Assembly (NCBI RefSeq): GCF_036336025.1
Contig: NZ_JAYKKE010000001.1
Coordinates: forward strand, 439,790-503,789
DNA length: 64,000 nucleotides
Source: Stomatohabitans albus
Lineage (GTDB): Bacteria; Actinomycetota; Nitriliruptoria; Euzebyales; Euzebyaceae
Reading direction: 5' to 3'
Part shown: positions 17,734 to 26,978 of the stretch, in pieces
Layout of the letters: every line of letters begins with the position of its first letter
Numbering within the stretch: the first letter of the stretch is position 1
Made by a program: the position numbers and the translations under genes
Notes under the pieces: generated by a model
Seen by the model: only the letters and a program-made list of their open reading frames with translations
What the model was told of the DNA's origin: nothing
Database searches by the model: none

Positions 17734-18816
17734 ATGACTGACCCGCTTGAACCGTTTGACGCCATCTTGCTCCTCAGTTACGGCGGACCGCGCGGACACG
17801 AAGATGTGCTGCCCTTTATGCGTAATGCCACTCGTGGTCGAAATGTTCCAGATTCTCGACTGGAGATGGTTAGTGTCCACTATAAGAAATTTGATGGAGT
17901 AAGCCCGATTAATGCACGCATGGATGAACTTATTGAGGGGTTGTCCATGGCACTGCGTGCAAAAGGGTCTACGCGTCCGGTTTTGCTCGGTAACCGAAAT
18001 TGGACGCCCTTTATGGTTGACACATTGCGTGAAGCCCATGCACAAGGGCTGCGGCATTTCCTCATCATGCCTACAGCTGCGTATTCCTCCTATTCCGGGT
18101 GCCGCCAATACCGCGAGGATGTTGCCGAAGCGGTGGAGACCTTGCGGCAAGAAGGTATCGACGGGTTCCGCTTTAGTCGCGTTCCTGCGTATTACCACTT
18201 AGATGGGTTGATACGAACGAATGCGCAAGCCGTTATCGAAGCGGTACGTGAAGCAAGCGCCGCTTCAACCCCTGAGGGTGGTGAAGATGATGAAACACCA
18301 ACCGTCATTTTTATCACCCACTCAATTCCACTCGATATGAATGAGGCCAGTGGCCCGCAAGGGCAAACCAATGTCTACGAGGCCCAACATGCTGAGCACT
18401 ATGCCGCAGTAATGGCCAACGTTGAAGAACTCCACGGCGGCCCCGTGCCATGGACCTTTGGGTACAGCTCACGTTCTGGCCCACCACACCAGCCTTGGCA
18501 AGAGCCCGATATTGTTGACATGCTTGAGGACATGTATGCCGATGGGATTCGCCGGGTGGTGATCTGCCCAGCAGGGTATCTCTTTGACCATATGGAAGTG
18601 GTCTACGACCTGGATACTGAGGCAGCCGAAGCTGCCGCTGAGCTGGGTATGGTGTACAAGCGCACCCGAACCGCCGGCGTGCACCCATTCTTTATGAATG
18701 ATTTAGCCGATTGGGTGCTGCAGGCTGCCACAATAGCGGATACAAGCTGCTCACCCCAGTGTTGTAAATCCGCACCCACCGCAGAGATGCTTCCAGCAGT
18801 ATGTGGCCAGGATTAA
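17734..18816 (+). CDS. hemH: Coproporphyrin III ferrochelatase (CpfC/HemH)
   Basis: The enzyme inserts Fe2+ into coproporphyrin III. The 360-residue protein has the family start LLLSYGGPRGHEDVLPFM, the catalytic histidine region FITHSIPLDM and the glutamate region GYSSRSGPPHQPW-EPDI. The C-terminus holds Cys339, Cys343, Cys344 and Cys357, a cluster that could help bind the [2Fe-2S] centre known in actinobacterial ferrochelatases; that is inference. An AGGA sequence precedes the ATG by about ten bases. It leads the hemH-chdC pair. Confidence 0.95.
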   Translation: MTDPLEPFDAILLLSYGGPRGHEDVLPFMRNATRGRNVPDSRLEMVSVHYKKFDGVSPINARMDELIEGLSMALRAKGSTRPVLLGNRNWTPFMVDTLREAHAQGLRHFLIMPTAAYSSYSGCRQYREDVAEAVETLRQEGIDGFRFSRVPAYYHLDGLIRTNAQAVIEAVREASAASTPEGGEDDETPTVIFITHSIPLDMNEASGPQGQTNVYEAQHAEHYAAVMANVEELHGGPVPWTFGYSSRSGPPHQPWQEPDIVDMLEDMYADGIRRVVICPAGYLFDHMEVVYDLDTEAAEAAAELGMVYKRTRTAGVHPFFMNDLADWVLQAATIADTSCSPQCCKSAPTAEMLPAVCGQD

Positions 18817-18848
18817 CGAGACCAAATTTTCTACAACAAGGAACAGCT

Positions 18849-19772
18849 ATGCCACCCCATCACGGTAATGATGCCGACCACAAGGCACCCGTTTCTACAC
18901 ACGGTGGAAACGACCATCCACATGCTCATGGGCGCCACGGGGCGGGAGCACATTCGGCAAGCCATGGGCATACCATGCCTGGTGCACCCGAACCAGTTGC
19001 TGATCCCAAACCTGGCCAGGGTCACTTTGGGCAGGGTTATGGCCAAGACCCGGACAAGTTAGATCCTCGTGATCGTATCGTTGACCGTGAGGTTGTAAAC
19101 GCCACACCCCATTACAGCTTGCACGCAGTCTTTAAGACCGTACTCCCCTTTCCAAAGGATGAACAAAGTCAGCGCTCCGATGTTGAGCAGCTACTTTCCG
19201 CACTCGATGCAACCGGTGTGGAAATTCGTGGCTGGTATGACGTGAGTGGTTTCCGTGCCGATGCTGACTTGTTGTTCTGGGGACTTGCTGATTCAACGGA
19301 TACATTGCAAGCCGCTAACCAGGCCATCTTGAACTCAGAACTTGGGGTGAACCTGGAACGGGTTTGGAATGTGATGAGCGGCCATATGGTGGCTGAGTTC
19401 AGTCCTTACCACCTCCCAGCCTGTTTTGATGGCGTTGGCCCGAGAGACTACGCTGCCGTCTACCCCTTTAATCGGTCCTTTGACTGGTATTGGCTCCAAG
19501 CCGAAAAACGCCAAGACATGCTGAAGCGTCACGGGATGAATGGACTGAATCACTTGGATGTGAAGATTTCTACCCTGGCTGCCTTTGCAATCAGCGACTA
19601 CGAATGGTCGATTACCCTTGAACATGATGATGTCGCGCGGTTGATGAGTGTATTGCGTACTCAACGCGCAGTTGAAGCCCGGGTATACACCCGTGAAGAC
19701 ACTCCGATGTTTGCCGGTAAGCGCATGGAATTAATTGATTGGGTTAAACGCCAGCCTGCTGAAGAATATTAA
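18849..19772 (+). CDS. chdC: Coproheme decarboxylase ChdC (HemQ) with His-rich N-terminus
   Basis: ChdC makes haem b from coproheme by two oxidative decarboxylations. The 307-residue protein carries the chlorite dismutase-like fold: YPFNRSFDWYWL with the catalytic Tyr205, and His235 (LNHLDV) as the expected proximal ligand ahead of AISDYEW. The first 60 residues are an unusual extension with 12 histidines, rich in Gly and Pro, which looks like a metal-binding tail and is absent from the family core. I set the start at ATG 18849 (AAGGAA six bases upstream); an upstream extension to 18801 would overlap hemH. It follows hemH by 32 bases. Confidence 0.94.
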   Translation: MPPHHGNDADHKAPVSTHGGNDHPHAHGRHGAGAHSASHGHTMPGAPEPVADPKPGQGHFGQGYGQDPDKLDPRDRIVDREVVNATPHYSLHAVFKTVLPFPKDEQSQRSDVEQLLSALDATGVEIRGWYDVSGFRADADLLFWGLADSTDTLQAANQAILNSELGVNLERVWNVMSGHMVAEFSPYHLPACFDGVGPRDYAAVYPFNRSFDWYWLQAEKRQDMLKRHGMNGLNHLDVKISTLAAFAISDYEWSITLEHDDVARLMSVLRTQRAVEARVYTREDTPMFAGKRMELIDWVKRQPAEEY

Positions 19773-19846
19773 GTCTGTTTGATGGTAGTCCTAACCATTC
19801 CCCCTAGGGTGTCCGATACTAGATAGGAACGGTACAAAGGATCCCC

Positions 19847-20236
19847 ATGGAAGATGTAGCAACCCATAAACCAGCGTTCTTTCTCGTGCCATTGATTGGG
19901 ACAATTGCGGGTATTGCCATACTGCTTTCCCCCGCGTTCACTAATACGGTCGAGAGCTTCTTAGGTGTCAATGATGAAGCGACGTACACCTATTACGAGA
20001 AAACCATCACAGAGGAAGAACTCGATCAAATCCTGAGCGAGAAGAACGTCTATACCGTTCGTTATAGCGCCCCGGTCAACGGTGTTATTGGATCAGTTTG
20101 GAATACTGAAGAAGAAGCTAAACAGGCAGAGCAAACCTACCGTAATGAACAGGGCGGTCCTGATGTACTCCCCGAGAGTGACAACTTTCAAGACGTACCT
20201 GGTGCCACACAGAACCAATCCGTTATCACGCAATAA
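19847..20236 (+). CDS. Small membrane protein of unknown function
   Basis: I do not recognise this 129-residue protein. It has one hydrophobic segment (about 10-35, FFLVPLIGTIAGIAILLSP), then an acidic, mostly soluble region with a KTITEEELDQIL helix-like stretch and a low-complexity polar end. AAAGGA lies five to six bases before the ATG, with a possible -10 (TAGATA) further up. A 31-residue membrane peptide gene follows nine bases later. It lies 74 bases past chdC, so read-through is possible but its own promoter is more likely. Confidence 0.75.
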   Translation: MEDVATHKPAFFLVPLIGTIAGIAILLSPAFTNTVESFLGVNDEATYTYYEKTITEEELDQILSEKNVYTVRYSAPVNGVIGSVWNTEEEAKQAEQTYRNEQGGPDVLPESDNFQDVPGATQNQSVITQ

Positions 20237-20245
20237 GGCCAAGCT

Positions 20246-20341
20246 ATGACTGCCATTGACATGATGAGCACTAAAGCAAAAATTCACAGTTTCGTACTTG
20301 GAGCTGCGCTACTTCTTGCTGCGGTATATGGGGCACTGTAA
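20246..20341 (+). CDS. 31-residue single-span membrane peptide
   Basis: A short frame reads MTAIDMMSTKAKIHSFVLGA, then a hydrophobic run of Ala and Leu, and ends in YGAL. It has a charged head followed by one membrane span. AAGG sits seven bases before the ATG. It is nine bases past the previous gene and ends just before the convergent nucS gene. The coupling and hydrophobicity support it, but no homologue is known to me. Confidence 0.5.
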   Translation: MTAIDMMSTKAKIHSFVLGAALLLAAVYGAL

Positions 20342-20406
20342 CCCGTTGCATACGCCAGGCTTATAGTCCATCGAATGCCATCAGTCGCTATGCTGCGTTG
20401 CGTTTG

Positions 20407-21084
20407 TTAGAACAGCTTTAACTCTCCTGAGTCAATGCCGCGCAATTCATCGTAATCAACTTCAATGCACTGAATATCCCGACTTGCAGCCAGTACTTTC
20501 GCCTGTGGTTTTATGATTTGGGCTGCAAAGATACCGCGTAACCCATTGAGCATGGGGTCGCGTTTCATTCGTTCGAGGTATCGCGTTAACTGTTCAACCC
20601 CGTCGATTTCTCCACGGCGTTTTATTTCCACGGCTACGGCATTGCCTTGGGCATCGCGCAACAGCAAGTCCACCGGCCCGATATCGGTTGGAAACTCTCG
20701 GCGAACAAGGGTGTATCCCTCGCCCAATGCCTCTGGATTATTCGCAAGTAACTGTTGCAGATGAGCTTCGACGCCATCCTTACTTAGTCCAGGGTCCTCA
20801 CCAAATTCATAGCTTGTGTCACTGATCACGTCGTGTAGCTGAATGGTGAGTGTTTCACCCTTTGGATTCGTGACTACCCATTTCGCTGCATCTTCACCAC
20901 TAGCTGGTTCTTCGGTCAACGTATTGGGCGCGACCATCCAGTTCAACGGTTTGTACGCACCACCATCAGCATGAATAGCCACACAACCATCTGCTTTCAC
21001 CATTAATAGGCGAGTTGCTTCAGGTAAATGAGCCGTGAGGCGACCGTCGTAGTCAACGGTGCACCGAGCAACCAATACACGCAT
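20407..21084 (-). CDS. nucS: Mismatch-specific endonuclease NucS (EndoMS)
   Basis: NucS cuts both strands at mismatches and replaces MutS/MutL in many actinobacteria and archaea. The 225-residue protein has the N-terminal DNA-binding half and a RecB-like nuclease: VDLLLRD with the metal-binding aspartate and [12 protein letters not shown] with the Glu-x-Lys pair. It ends in GELKLF, like the C-terminal beta-clamp motif of actinobacterial NucS. It starts six bases after the nadE stop, so the two form an operon. Confidence 0.96.
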   Translation of the reverse strand: MRVLVARCTVDYDGRLTAHLPEATRLLMVKADGCVAIHADGGAYKPLNWMVAPNTLTEEPASGEDAAKWVVTNPKGETLTIQLHDVISDTSYEFGEDPGLSKDGVEAHLQQLLANNPEALGEGYTLVRREFPTDIGPVDLLLRDAQGNAVAVEIKRRGEIDGVEQLTRYLERMKRDPMLNGLRGIFAAQIIKPQAKVLAASRDIQCIEVDYDELRGIDSGELKLF

Positions 21085-21090
21085 CTCTCG

Positions 21091-21912
21091 TTATGCCTTT
21101 GTGTGATGAGACCCCACCGTTTGAGGTCCAGGTGGTGTTGTGCGTTTATGGGCCGAACTCCGGAACTTTTGTTCGAGATTGACTCGTGCGGCTTCACCGA
21201 TCGTGCCACCGGTCAAATAGGTATCAATATCGTGATAGGTGAGCCCGAGTTCTTCTTCATCGGGTCGACCTGGTTGGCCATCTAGCAAGTCTGCAGTTGG
21301 TACTTTTTGCCACAATTCTTCTGGAGCACCGAGTGCCATTAAGAGCTGAGCACCTTGGGATTTCGTTAGCCCGGCTAGCGGCATCACATCGGCTGCCCCA
21401 TCACCAAACTTTGTAAAAAAGCCTGTCACCGCTTCGGCAGCATGGTCGGTACCGATCACGAGGTACCCATGCTCGCCCGCCATTGCGTATTGGGCGACCA
21501 TACGCATACGTGCCTTCACATTGCCCTTATTGAAATCACCTAAGGGTTGGTCGATAGTCGCAAAACTATGGGCGATTGCGTCAGTTGCTGGACCGATATC
21601 AATCGTGACAACTTGGTCAGCGTTGATAAACGATAAGGCGAGTTGGGCATCGGCTTCATCGACTTGAACGCCATAGGGCAAGCGCATAGCCACAAAGGTC
21701 GCCGCATGCCCTGCAGTTCGTAGTTCTTCTACGGCAAGTTGGGCTAGGCGACCGGCGAGGGAAGAATCTTGGCCACCACTAATCCCTAAGACAAACCCGT
21801 GTGCCCGTGCGGACAAGAGGTAATCCTTTAAAAAATCCACACGGTGACGAATCTCAGCTTCTGGGTTGATAGTGGGCTTAACTCCGAGTTCACGAATAAT
21901 CTCAGCTTGCAT
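21091..21912 (-). CDS. nadE: NAD synthetase, ammonia-dependent type
   Basis: NadE amidates nicotinate adenine dinucleotide to NAD+. The 273-residue protein starts [21 protein letters not shown], closely like short bacterial NadE enzymes, and has the ATP pyrophosphatase loop GISGGQDSS near residue 46. There is no glutaminase domain. The longer frame to 21987 adds 25 residues with no family resemblance, so I use ATG 21912, which is preceded at six bases by TACCCT (21919-21924), a likely -10 of a leaderless mRNA. It is followed by nucS. Confidence 0.95.
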   Translation of the reverse strand: MQAEIIRELGVKPTINPEAEIRHRVDFLKDYLLSARAHGFVLGISGGQDSSLAGRLAQLAVEELRTAGHAATFVAMRLPYGVQVDEADAQLALSFINADQVVTIDIGPATDAIAHSFATIDQPLGDFNKGNVKARMRMVAQYAMAGEHGYLVIGTDHAAEAVTGFFTKFGDGAADVMPLAGLTKSQGAQLLMALGAPEELWQKVPTADLLDGQPGRPDEEELGLTYHDIDTYLTGGTIGEAARVNLEQKFRSSAHKRTTPPGPQTVGSHHTKA

Positions 21913-22131
21913 ATGGCAAGGGTAGTCCCTCTCACCTAACCACACCTGGGACCAATTGGCCGCAACCATCGTGAGGCCAGCGTGCACAGTACACGAGAAA
22001 CAACTTCAGGTAAGCCCGTAGAGGCAAATAACGCCCCAATACTGCCTCTAACCGCTTACTTGAATGTTATCTATCCAGAATCAGGGAACACCCATGACGC
22101 AAGCGACACGCGGTACGTCAAACTAGTCGCA

Positions 22132-23364
22132 ATGCGCATGTTTCCCAGACTATTCATTCCGATACTCAGTTCGCTCATTGCTATTGCTTTAACAAGCTGT
22201 GGATTTGACGAGAGTGGCATTAGTCGAACTCCGAAACTGCCGCCAGCTAGCAACCTCATTCGGCCAGCTATTCATGGCCTGTGGGTGGCAACAACAGACC
22301 CTGAACTTGATTCTCCCGAAGGGGTTACCACGCTATTTGATCGCGCCCACAATGCGGGTATCACGGACATATATGTGCAAGTGAACTGGCGCTATGCCAC
22401 GAACTGGCCAAGCAATACATTCTTGCAGGTAAAAGCCGATGGGCGTGATGTGTATGAAGAGGTGCTTACGGCCGGAGCTGAGCGTGGAATGCGCGTACAT
22501 GCCTGGATGACCGTCATGTTAGGCGGTATGGCCGATAGCCCAAATGAATTGTGGAAGGCCCACGGCCTCCAAGCACCAGAGGATCAGCGCTGGGTCACGC
22601 GCAGCGTAGATGGCCGGTGGAGCGACTTTTTAGATCCCGGAGTTCCCGAAGTACGTAAGCTCGCGGTAGAGGCGGCGAGTGAATTAGCCCAAAAAGAACC
22701 TGCCAGCGTTCACCTTGATTTCATTCGGTATCCCGAAGACGAGAACCGTGTACCAGGAAGTGAATGGGGTTATAACCCGATCGCATTATCTCGCTATTAC
22801 GAAGAGACCGGGAAAACAGAACAACCGGCCACCGATGACCCCGAATGGGCGAAATGGAAGCGAGAACAAGTCACCAATATCGTGCGTGACATAGATGCCG
22901 CCGTAAGCCCACTGCCAGTGAGCGCTGCGGTAGTCACCTGGGGCCAAGGGCCGCGGTCACGAGCAGGGTTTAAGGGAACAAGTGCGTGGACCGATGTGAT
23001 GCAAGATTGGCCAGGCTGGGCTGAAGAAGGCATTGTCGATCAGCTTGTGGTTATGGACTATTTCGATGAATCCAGTAATCGTTCGTACCACGCATCGTGG
23101 GCGCAGTTCGCTGGCCAACTGCGCTCAACCTACCCCAACGTCCAAGTGCTCCTCGGGCAGGGGACTTGGCTAAATACCACCAAAGATTCACTGACCCAAC
23201 TCGCTCGTGAGAACGATTATGTAGATGGGTGGGCGTTATATGCGAATGACAAGGTACCTGCTGACTTGTGGCCTGCTTTACCCAACGCGACTCCCGAACC
23301 AACACCATCAGCATCGCCGTCTCGCAGGGCTAAATCATCACCGTCACCTGCATCTAGTCAGTAG
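22132..23364 (+). CDS. GHL10-family glycosyl-hydrolase-like lipoprotein
   Basis: The 410-residue protein opens with a lipoprotein signal peptide ending in LTSC, so it should be anchored on the outer face of the membrane. The rest is the GHL10/DUF187 type: GLWVATTDPELDSPEGV, IYVQVNWRYA, HAWMTVMLGG, VHLDFIRYPEDE and VVMDYFDESS are recognisable (beta/alpha)8-barrel segments. It may act on cell-wall or extracellular glycans; substrate unknown. The C-terminal tail is Ser/Pro-rich. ATG 22132 gives a proper signal peptide; a longer frame to 21982 would put 50 residues before it. ATG 22138 is an alternative. Confidence 0.85.
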   Translation: MRMFPRLFIPILSSLIAIALTSCGFDESGISRTPKLPPASNLIRPAIHGLWVATTDPELDSPEGVTTLFDRAHNAGITDIYVQVNWRYATNWPSNTFLQVKADGRDVYEEVLTAGAERGMRVHAWMTVMLGGMADSPNELWKAHGLQAPEDQRWVTRSVDGRWSDFLDPGVPEVRKLAVEAASELAQKEPASVHLDFIRYPEDENRVPGSEWGYNPIALSRYYEETGKTEQPATDDPEWAKWKREQVTNIVRDIDAAVSPLPVSAAVVTWGQGPRSRAGFKGTSAWTDVMQDWPGWAEEGIVDQLVVMDYFDESSNRSYHASWAQFAGQLRSTYPNVQVLLGQGTWLNTTKDSLTQLARENDYVDGWALYANDKVPADLWPALPNATPEPTPSASPSRRAKSSPSPASSQ

Positions 23365-23418
23365 TGAACTAACAGCGAGTGGTACTACCAACATCTCGGT
23401 GAGCGACCATACTGCTGG

Positions 23419-24423
23419 TTAAGCCAGTGTGGCGACCATGATTGCCTTAATCGTGTGCATTCGATTCTCTGCTTGGTCAAATATCACATCGGCATTGGCT
23501 TCAAATACGTCGTGGGTGATTTCCATTCCATCAGCGAGGGATGGGTACCGCTGTGCAATCTCTTTGCCGATACTGGTGCTCGTATCATGAAATGCCGGTA
23601 AGCAGTGCAGTACCTTCACTGACGGATTCTCCGTAGCGGCCAGAAGGTCGCTATTCATTTGATAAGGCAGGAGCGCTTCAATCCGATTATCCCATATTGC
23701 TGGGTCTTCACCCATAGAAACCCACACGTCGGTGTACAAAAAATCAGCGCCTCGTACCCCCGTCTGTACATCACTTGTTACGGTTACACGGGCACCTGTA
23801 TGGGTGGCCCGTTCACGAACACCTTTAAGGACACTTGGGTGGGGCTGCAAACCATCTGGAGCAACAACCCGAATATCCATACCGAGTGTGGCGCCCAGTA
23901 CGAGGAGTGAATGTGCCACATTATTGTGTCCATCACCGAGATACACCAGTGTGGTGGTCTGCCAATCGCGCACCCCGTGTTCTTGCATGGTTAGGGCATC
24001 GGCCAGCATCTGAGTTGGGTGAAACTCGTTGGTCAACCCGTTATATACAGGAACTCTCGCATAGGCGGCTAATTCCTCAACAACCGATTGACCATACCCA
24101 CGGTACTCGATGGCGTCATACATCCGACCAAGTACACGCGCCGTATCAGCAATGGACTCTTTGGTGCCCATCTGACTACCGGTTGGCCCCAGGTAGGTCG
24201 TGTGCGCCCCCTGGTCGGCCGCTGCCACTTCAAAGGCACACCGAGTGCGCGTGGAATCCTTTTCAAAGAGTAAGGCGATATTTTTGCCTACTAGCCGCTG
24301 GGTCTCATTTCCCATCCGTTTTGCTTTCTTGAGGTCAGTGGCCAGGGTGAGGAGGTAGGCCACTTCTCGCGGGGAGAAGTGAAAGAGGGTTAAGAAATGG
24401 CGTCCGGTGAGATTCTGGGGCAT
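23419..24423 (-). CDS. argF: Ornithine carbamoyltransferase
   Basis: The enzyme joins carbamoyl phosphate and ornithine to make citrulline; it serves arginine synthesis, or catabolism when run in reverse. The 334-residue protein has the carbamoyl phosphate motif [13 protein letters not shown], the ornithine motif HCLPAFHD and the C-terminal [11 protein letters not shown]. No other arginine gene is adjacent, so the anabolic or catabolic role is open. It is a single-gene unit with a clear promoter of its own and faces the GHL10 gene tail to tail. Confidence 0.97.
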   Translation of the reverse strand: MPQNLTGRHFLTLFHFSPREVAYLLTLATDLKKAKRMGNETQRLVGKNIALLFEKDSTRTRCAFEVAAADQGAHTTYLGPTGSQMGTKESIADTARVLGRMYDAIEYRGYGQSVVEELAAYARVPVYNGLTNEFHPTQMLADALTMQEHGVRDWQTTTLVYLGDGHNNVAHSLLVLGATLGMDIRVVAPDGLQPHPSVLKGVRERATHTGARVTVTSDVQTGVRGADFLYTDVWVSMGEDPAIWDNRIEALLPYQMNSDLLAATENPSVKVLHCLPAFHDTSTSIGKEIAQRYPSLADGMEITHDVFEANADVIFDQAENRMHTIKAIMVATLA

Positions 24424-24429
24424 ATGCGA

Positions 24430-24458
24430 AGTCTATGAGTTGCCCGTGGCGTACTCAA
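24430..24458 (-). promoter_or_regulatory. argF promoter, leaderless type
   Basis: TTGAGT (-35), a 17-base spacer and TAGACT (-10) are followed by six bases and then the argF ATG. The spacing predicts transcription from or next to the start codon. No Shine-Dalgarno is present. Confidence 0.75.
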
Positions 24459-24546
24459 TGCCCACTGATTGAATACACAAATCAGGGCAGGAGTAGTCTG
24501 CCACTCTTCGCAGCACAACATCATGGACGATGTGATAGCGGTCCAT

Positions 24547-26172
24547 TCACCCCGTGGCTGGTGTAGTGGGATGAGCAGCACGCACAACGCGTACGGCTCC
24601 GACCATACCCAAAGCAAGAAAGACCATAGCGGTTACTAGGGACCAGCGCGTAGCACCCGTAAATGCGGTAGCAAGTGCATTCACAATGTCGTTGCCTTGT
24701 GCGCCGAGGAGACCATTGGCAACATCTGCCCGTAGCCCAGCGAGGTTACTGCCGACCGATGATCGAGTCGCATCGATCAGTGCTTGTGCTTGACTGGGGT
24801 CGATAGCGGTCATTCCGTCGAAGGCATGGGTGAGATATCGGTCAAAGCCAGCCGCCAACGCCGATCCACTGAGTGCGATGCCGAGGGCTGACCCCACTTG
24901 GCGTACTGTGGATTGTGTTGCAGAACCTTGGCCAGATTGAGTGGGAGGAATATCGGCGAGAACCGTCGATGTGAGTTGTGCTGCTGCAAAGCCGAGGCCT
25001 ACTCCGTAGATAATGAGGCAGGCACTTACAAGAAACGGGCTAACGCTTCGGTTGAGAACGAGTGCGAGAACCCCTACCCCAATTACTTCAAGAATCAACC
25101 CAATGAGTACCACTCGAGCGGCACCGAACCGTGCAGAGGCATGACGTGCCAGTGCCCCAGCGACAAACGCACCGAGCGCCATCGCAGCTAACACCCATCC
25201 GGCTATAAACGGGCTGAGCCCGAGCACCCCAATCAGGTAGAGGGGTAATACAAAGACCAACGCAAACTCACCAACAGCTACAGCCATCGCAGTGATGTTG
25301 CCCCAACTGAATGTGGGAATGGAGAAGAGGGCAAGGTTCAAGAGCACCCGTTGCCGTTGGTGGAGGCGATGACGTTCCCAGGTGATAAACACCCCGATGC
25401 CAACAATCCCAACTACGAGGGCGAGAAATGCGAGCGAGACTGGTGCGCTGCGTGACCAAGTTGCATTCCCCACGGTGAGTTCACGGATCGGGTGAATCCA
25501 CCCCAACTCAGGGCCTTCGATGACGGCAAAGACAAGTGCACCAAATCCGACAATGCTGAGCACAAGTCCGAGCCAGTCGAATCGTCCTGGTTCAGCATCA
25601 GCAGCCTTGCTGTTGGGGGCCACGAGTAGTGCCCCGATCACGACAAGGAGACCGATAGGGAGGTTAACCCAAAAAATCCAACGCCAGGAGAGGGTGGCTG
25701 TTAACCAGCCACCAAGAAGTGGCCCGATAGCAGCCATACCTGCCATGACCGCCCCCCAAATACCGAAGGCCGTTGCGCGGTCGTTGCCTTGGAACATCGT
25801 ATTCACACTTGACAGGCTGGTGGGAAGGACCATTGCCCCACCAACACCTTGTAAGCCCCGCGCAAGCAACATCGTGTTTCCGTGTTGTGCCGTTGCAGCC
25901 CAGATGGAGCCGGCAACGAAGACCATAACCCCTCCTATAAACATGTTCCTACGACCGTATAGGTCAGCCATGCGCCCAAAACTCATGAGCAAAGCTGCAA
26001 AAACAACCGAATAAATGGCATTAAGCCATTGGGCATCTGAGAGGGTGAGGTGTAAGTCACGGATGATGGCTGGCAAGGCAACACCGACAATCGTGCCGTC
26101 AAGAACGATCATCGAAAGGCCTGCGGCAAGTACAGCCAAGGCCCACCATCGTGACGGGTGTGTTGAAGTCAT
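24547..26172 (-). CDS. MFS multidrug exporter, DHA2 (EmrB/QacA) family
   Basis: The 541-residue protein is a 14-span proton-driven exporter. The first span and loop read GLSMIVLDGTIVGVALPAI, with the DHA2 motif D-x-T-I-V-x-V-A-L-P, followed by GRMADLYGRRNMFIGG, the family motif A. The later half has many hydrophobic segments. I choose ATG 26172; a GTG at 26268 in the same frame would lie inside the upstream operator. No clear Shine-Dalgarno is visible. Its promoter region carries two operator sites and faces a TetR gene, so repression by that regulator is likely. The substrate is unknown. Confidence 0.9.
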   Translation of the reverse strand: MTSTHPSRWWALAVLAAGLSMIVLDGTIVGVALPAIIRDLHLTLSDAQWLNAIYSVVFAALLMSFGRMADLYGRRNMFIGGVMVFVAGSIWAATAQHGNTMLLARGLQGVGGAMVLPTSLSSVNTMFQGNDRATAFGIWGAVMAGMAAIGPLLGGWLTATLSWRWIFWVNLPIGLLVVIGALLVAPNSKAADAEPGRFDWLGLVLSIVGFGALVFAVIEGPELGWIHPIRELTVGNATWSRSAPVSLAFLALVVGIVGIGVFITWERHRLHQRQRVLLNLALFSIPTFSWGNITAMAVAVGEFALVFVLPLYLIGVLGLSPFIAGWVLAAMALGAFVAGALARHASARFGAARVVLIGLILEVIGVGVLALVLNRSVSPFLVSACLIIYGVGLGFAAAQLTSTVLADIPPTQSGQGSATQSTVRQVGSALGIALSGSALAAGFDRYLTHAFDGMTAIDPSQAQALIDATRSSVGSNLAGLRADVANGLLGAQGNDIVNALATAFTGATRWSLVTAMVFLALGMVGAVRVVRAAHPTTPATG

Positions 26173-26259
26173 AGGTGGTGGATGTGGTTGGTGGCGATGT
26201 GGGTCATGACAATCACTGGTTGTGCACTGTAGTTGGAATTGCGTTTCATACCATCTCTT

Positions 26260-26322
26260 TTGCGACACTATGTCTCTATAAGACTACGCCTTTAACAAAT
26301 AGATTGCGACACTATGTCGCAA
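26260..26322. promoter_or_regulatory. Paired TetR operators between exporter and regulator
   Basis: A perfect palindrome TTGCGACA-CTA-TGTCGCAA lies at 26304-26322. A second copy at 26260-26278 has the same left half and centre but a divergent right half (TGTCTCTA). Centres are 44 bases apart, about four helical turns, so two dimers could bind on one face of the DNA. Both sites are in the divergent promoter region of the MFS and tetR genes. Recognition by the TetR protein is inferred from position and symmetry. Confidence 0.8.
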
Positions 26323-26360
26323 TAATGTTAGGATGGGGCTGACCGAGCTAAGGAACTATC

Positions 26361-26945
26361 GTGCCAAAGATTGAAGCTGAAACCGTCAAGGCCCACCGGG
26401 CTCAAATGGAAGACAAGCTCATTGACGCAGCCCAAACCTTGCTGATTGATCAAGATGACAGGGCGTTCACGGCACAAGCAGTTGCCCAGCATGTAGGTAT
26501 CGCACGCAACTCCCTATATCGCTATGTCGATTCGATTGATGACCTTCGTGCACGTGTTATTGCACGATGGCTTCCAACGTGGATTGATGCCGTTGACGCT
26601 GCTGTAGCGACCGCAACGAACCCACGAGACAAATTGCTGGCCTATATTGACATCAATCTTGAATACGCACACGCGAGCAGCCATGGCAAATTAATCACCA
26701 TAGCCCAATCACTCAGTCCGGAGTATCGCGCCACCATCACCTCAGCCCATGAACAACTTGCCGGAATGGTGACTGATTGGTGCGCACGCCTTGACCCCGA
26801 TGGGTATGTATTAACTGCGGCCTTCATTCAAGCTATTTTGAATACAGGGTTTGACCAACTTGCCCGCGGTGGCGAACTATCTACCATACGAAAGCGGTGC
26901 CGTAGTGCGATTTTGGCCATCATCGATGACCGGACCAATCAATAG
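26361..26945 (+). CDS. TetR-family transcriptional regulator
   Basis: This 194-residue protein has the TetR helix-turn-helix near residues 35-60 (FTAQAVAQHVGIARNSLYRYV) and a helical ligand-binding domain. It begins with GTG, with AAGGA seven bases upstream. It lies divergent from the MFS exporter and probably represses both genes through the palindromes in between, releasing when the exported compound binds. The inducing ligand cannot be predicted. Confidence 0.92.
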   Translation: MPKIEAETVKAHRAQMEDKLIDAAQTLLIDQDDRAFTAQAVAQHVGIARNSLYRYVDSIDDLRARVIARWLPTWIDAVDAAVATATNPRDKLLAYIDINLEYAHASSHGKLITIAQSLSPEYRATITSAHEQLAGMVTDWCARLDPDGYVLTAAFIQAILNTGFDQLARGGELSTIRKRCRSAILAIIDDRTNQ

Positions 26946-26978
26946 CGAGCGCATGGTGCTCGAAATTGCCATCGCACC

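Noticed and set aside
17626-18198. 190-residue frame opposite hemH
   Set aside because: It overlaps the hemH start and the hemE promoter on the opposite strand, with no recognisable domain.
25520-26014. 164-residue frame opposite the MFS exporter
   Set aside because: It mirrors transmembrane codons of the exporter and has no start signal of its own.
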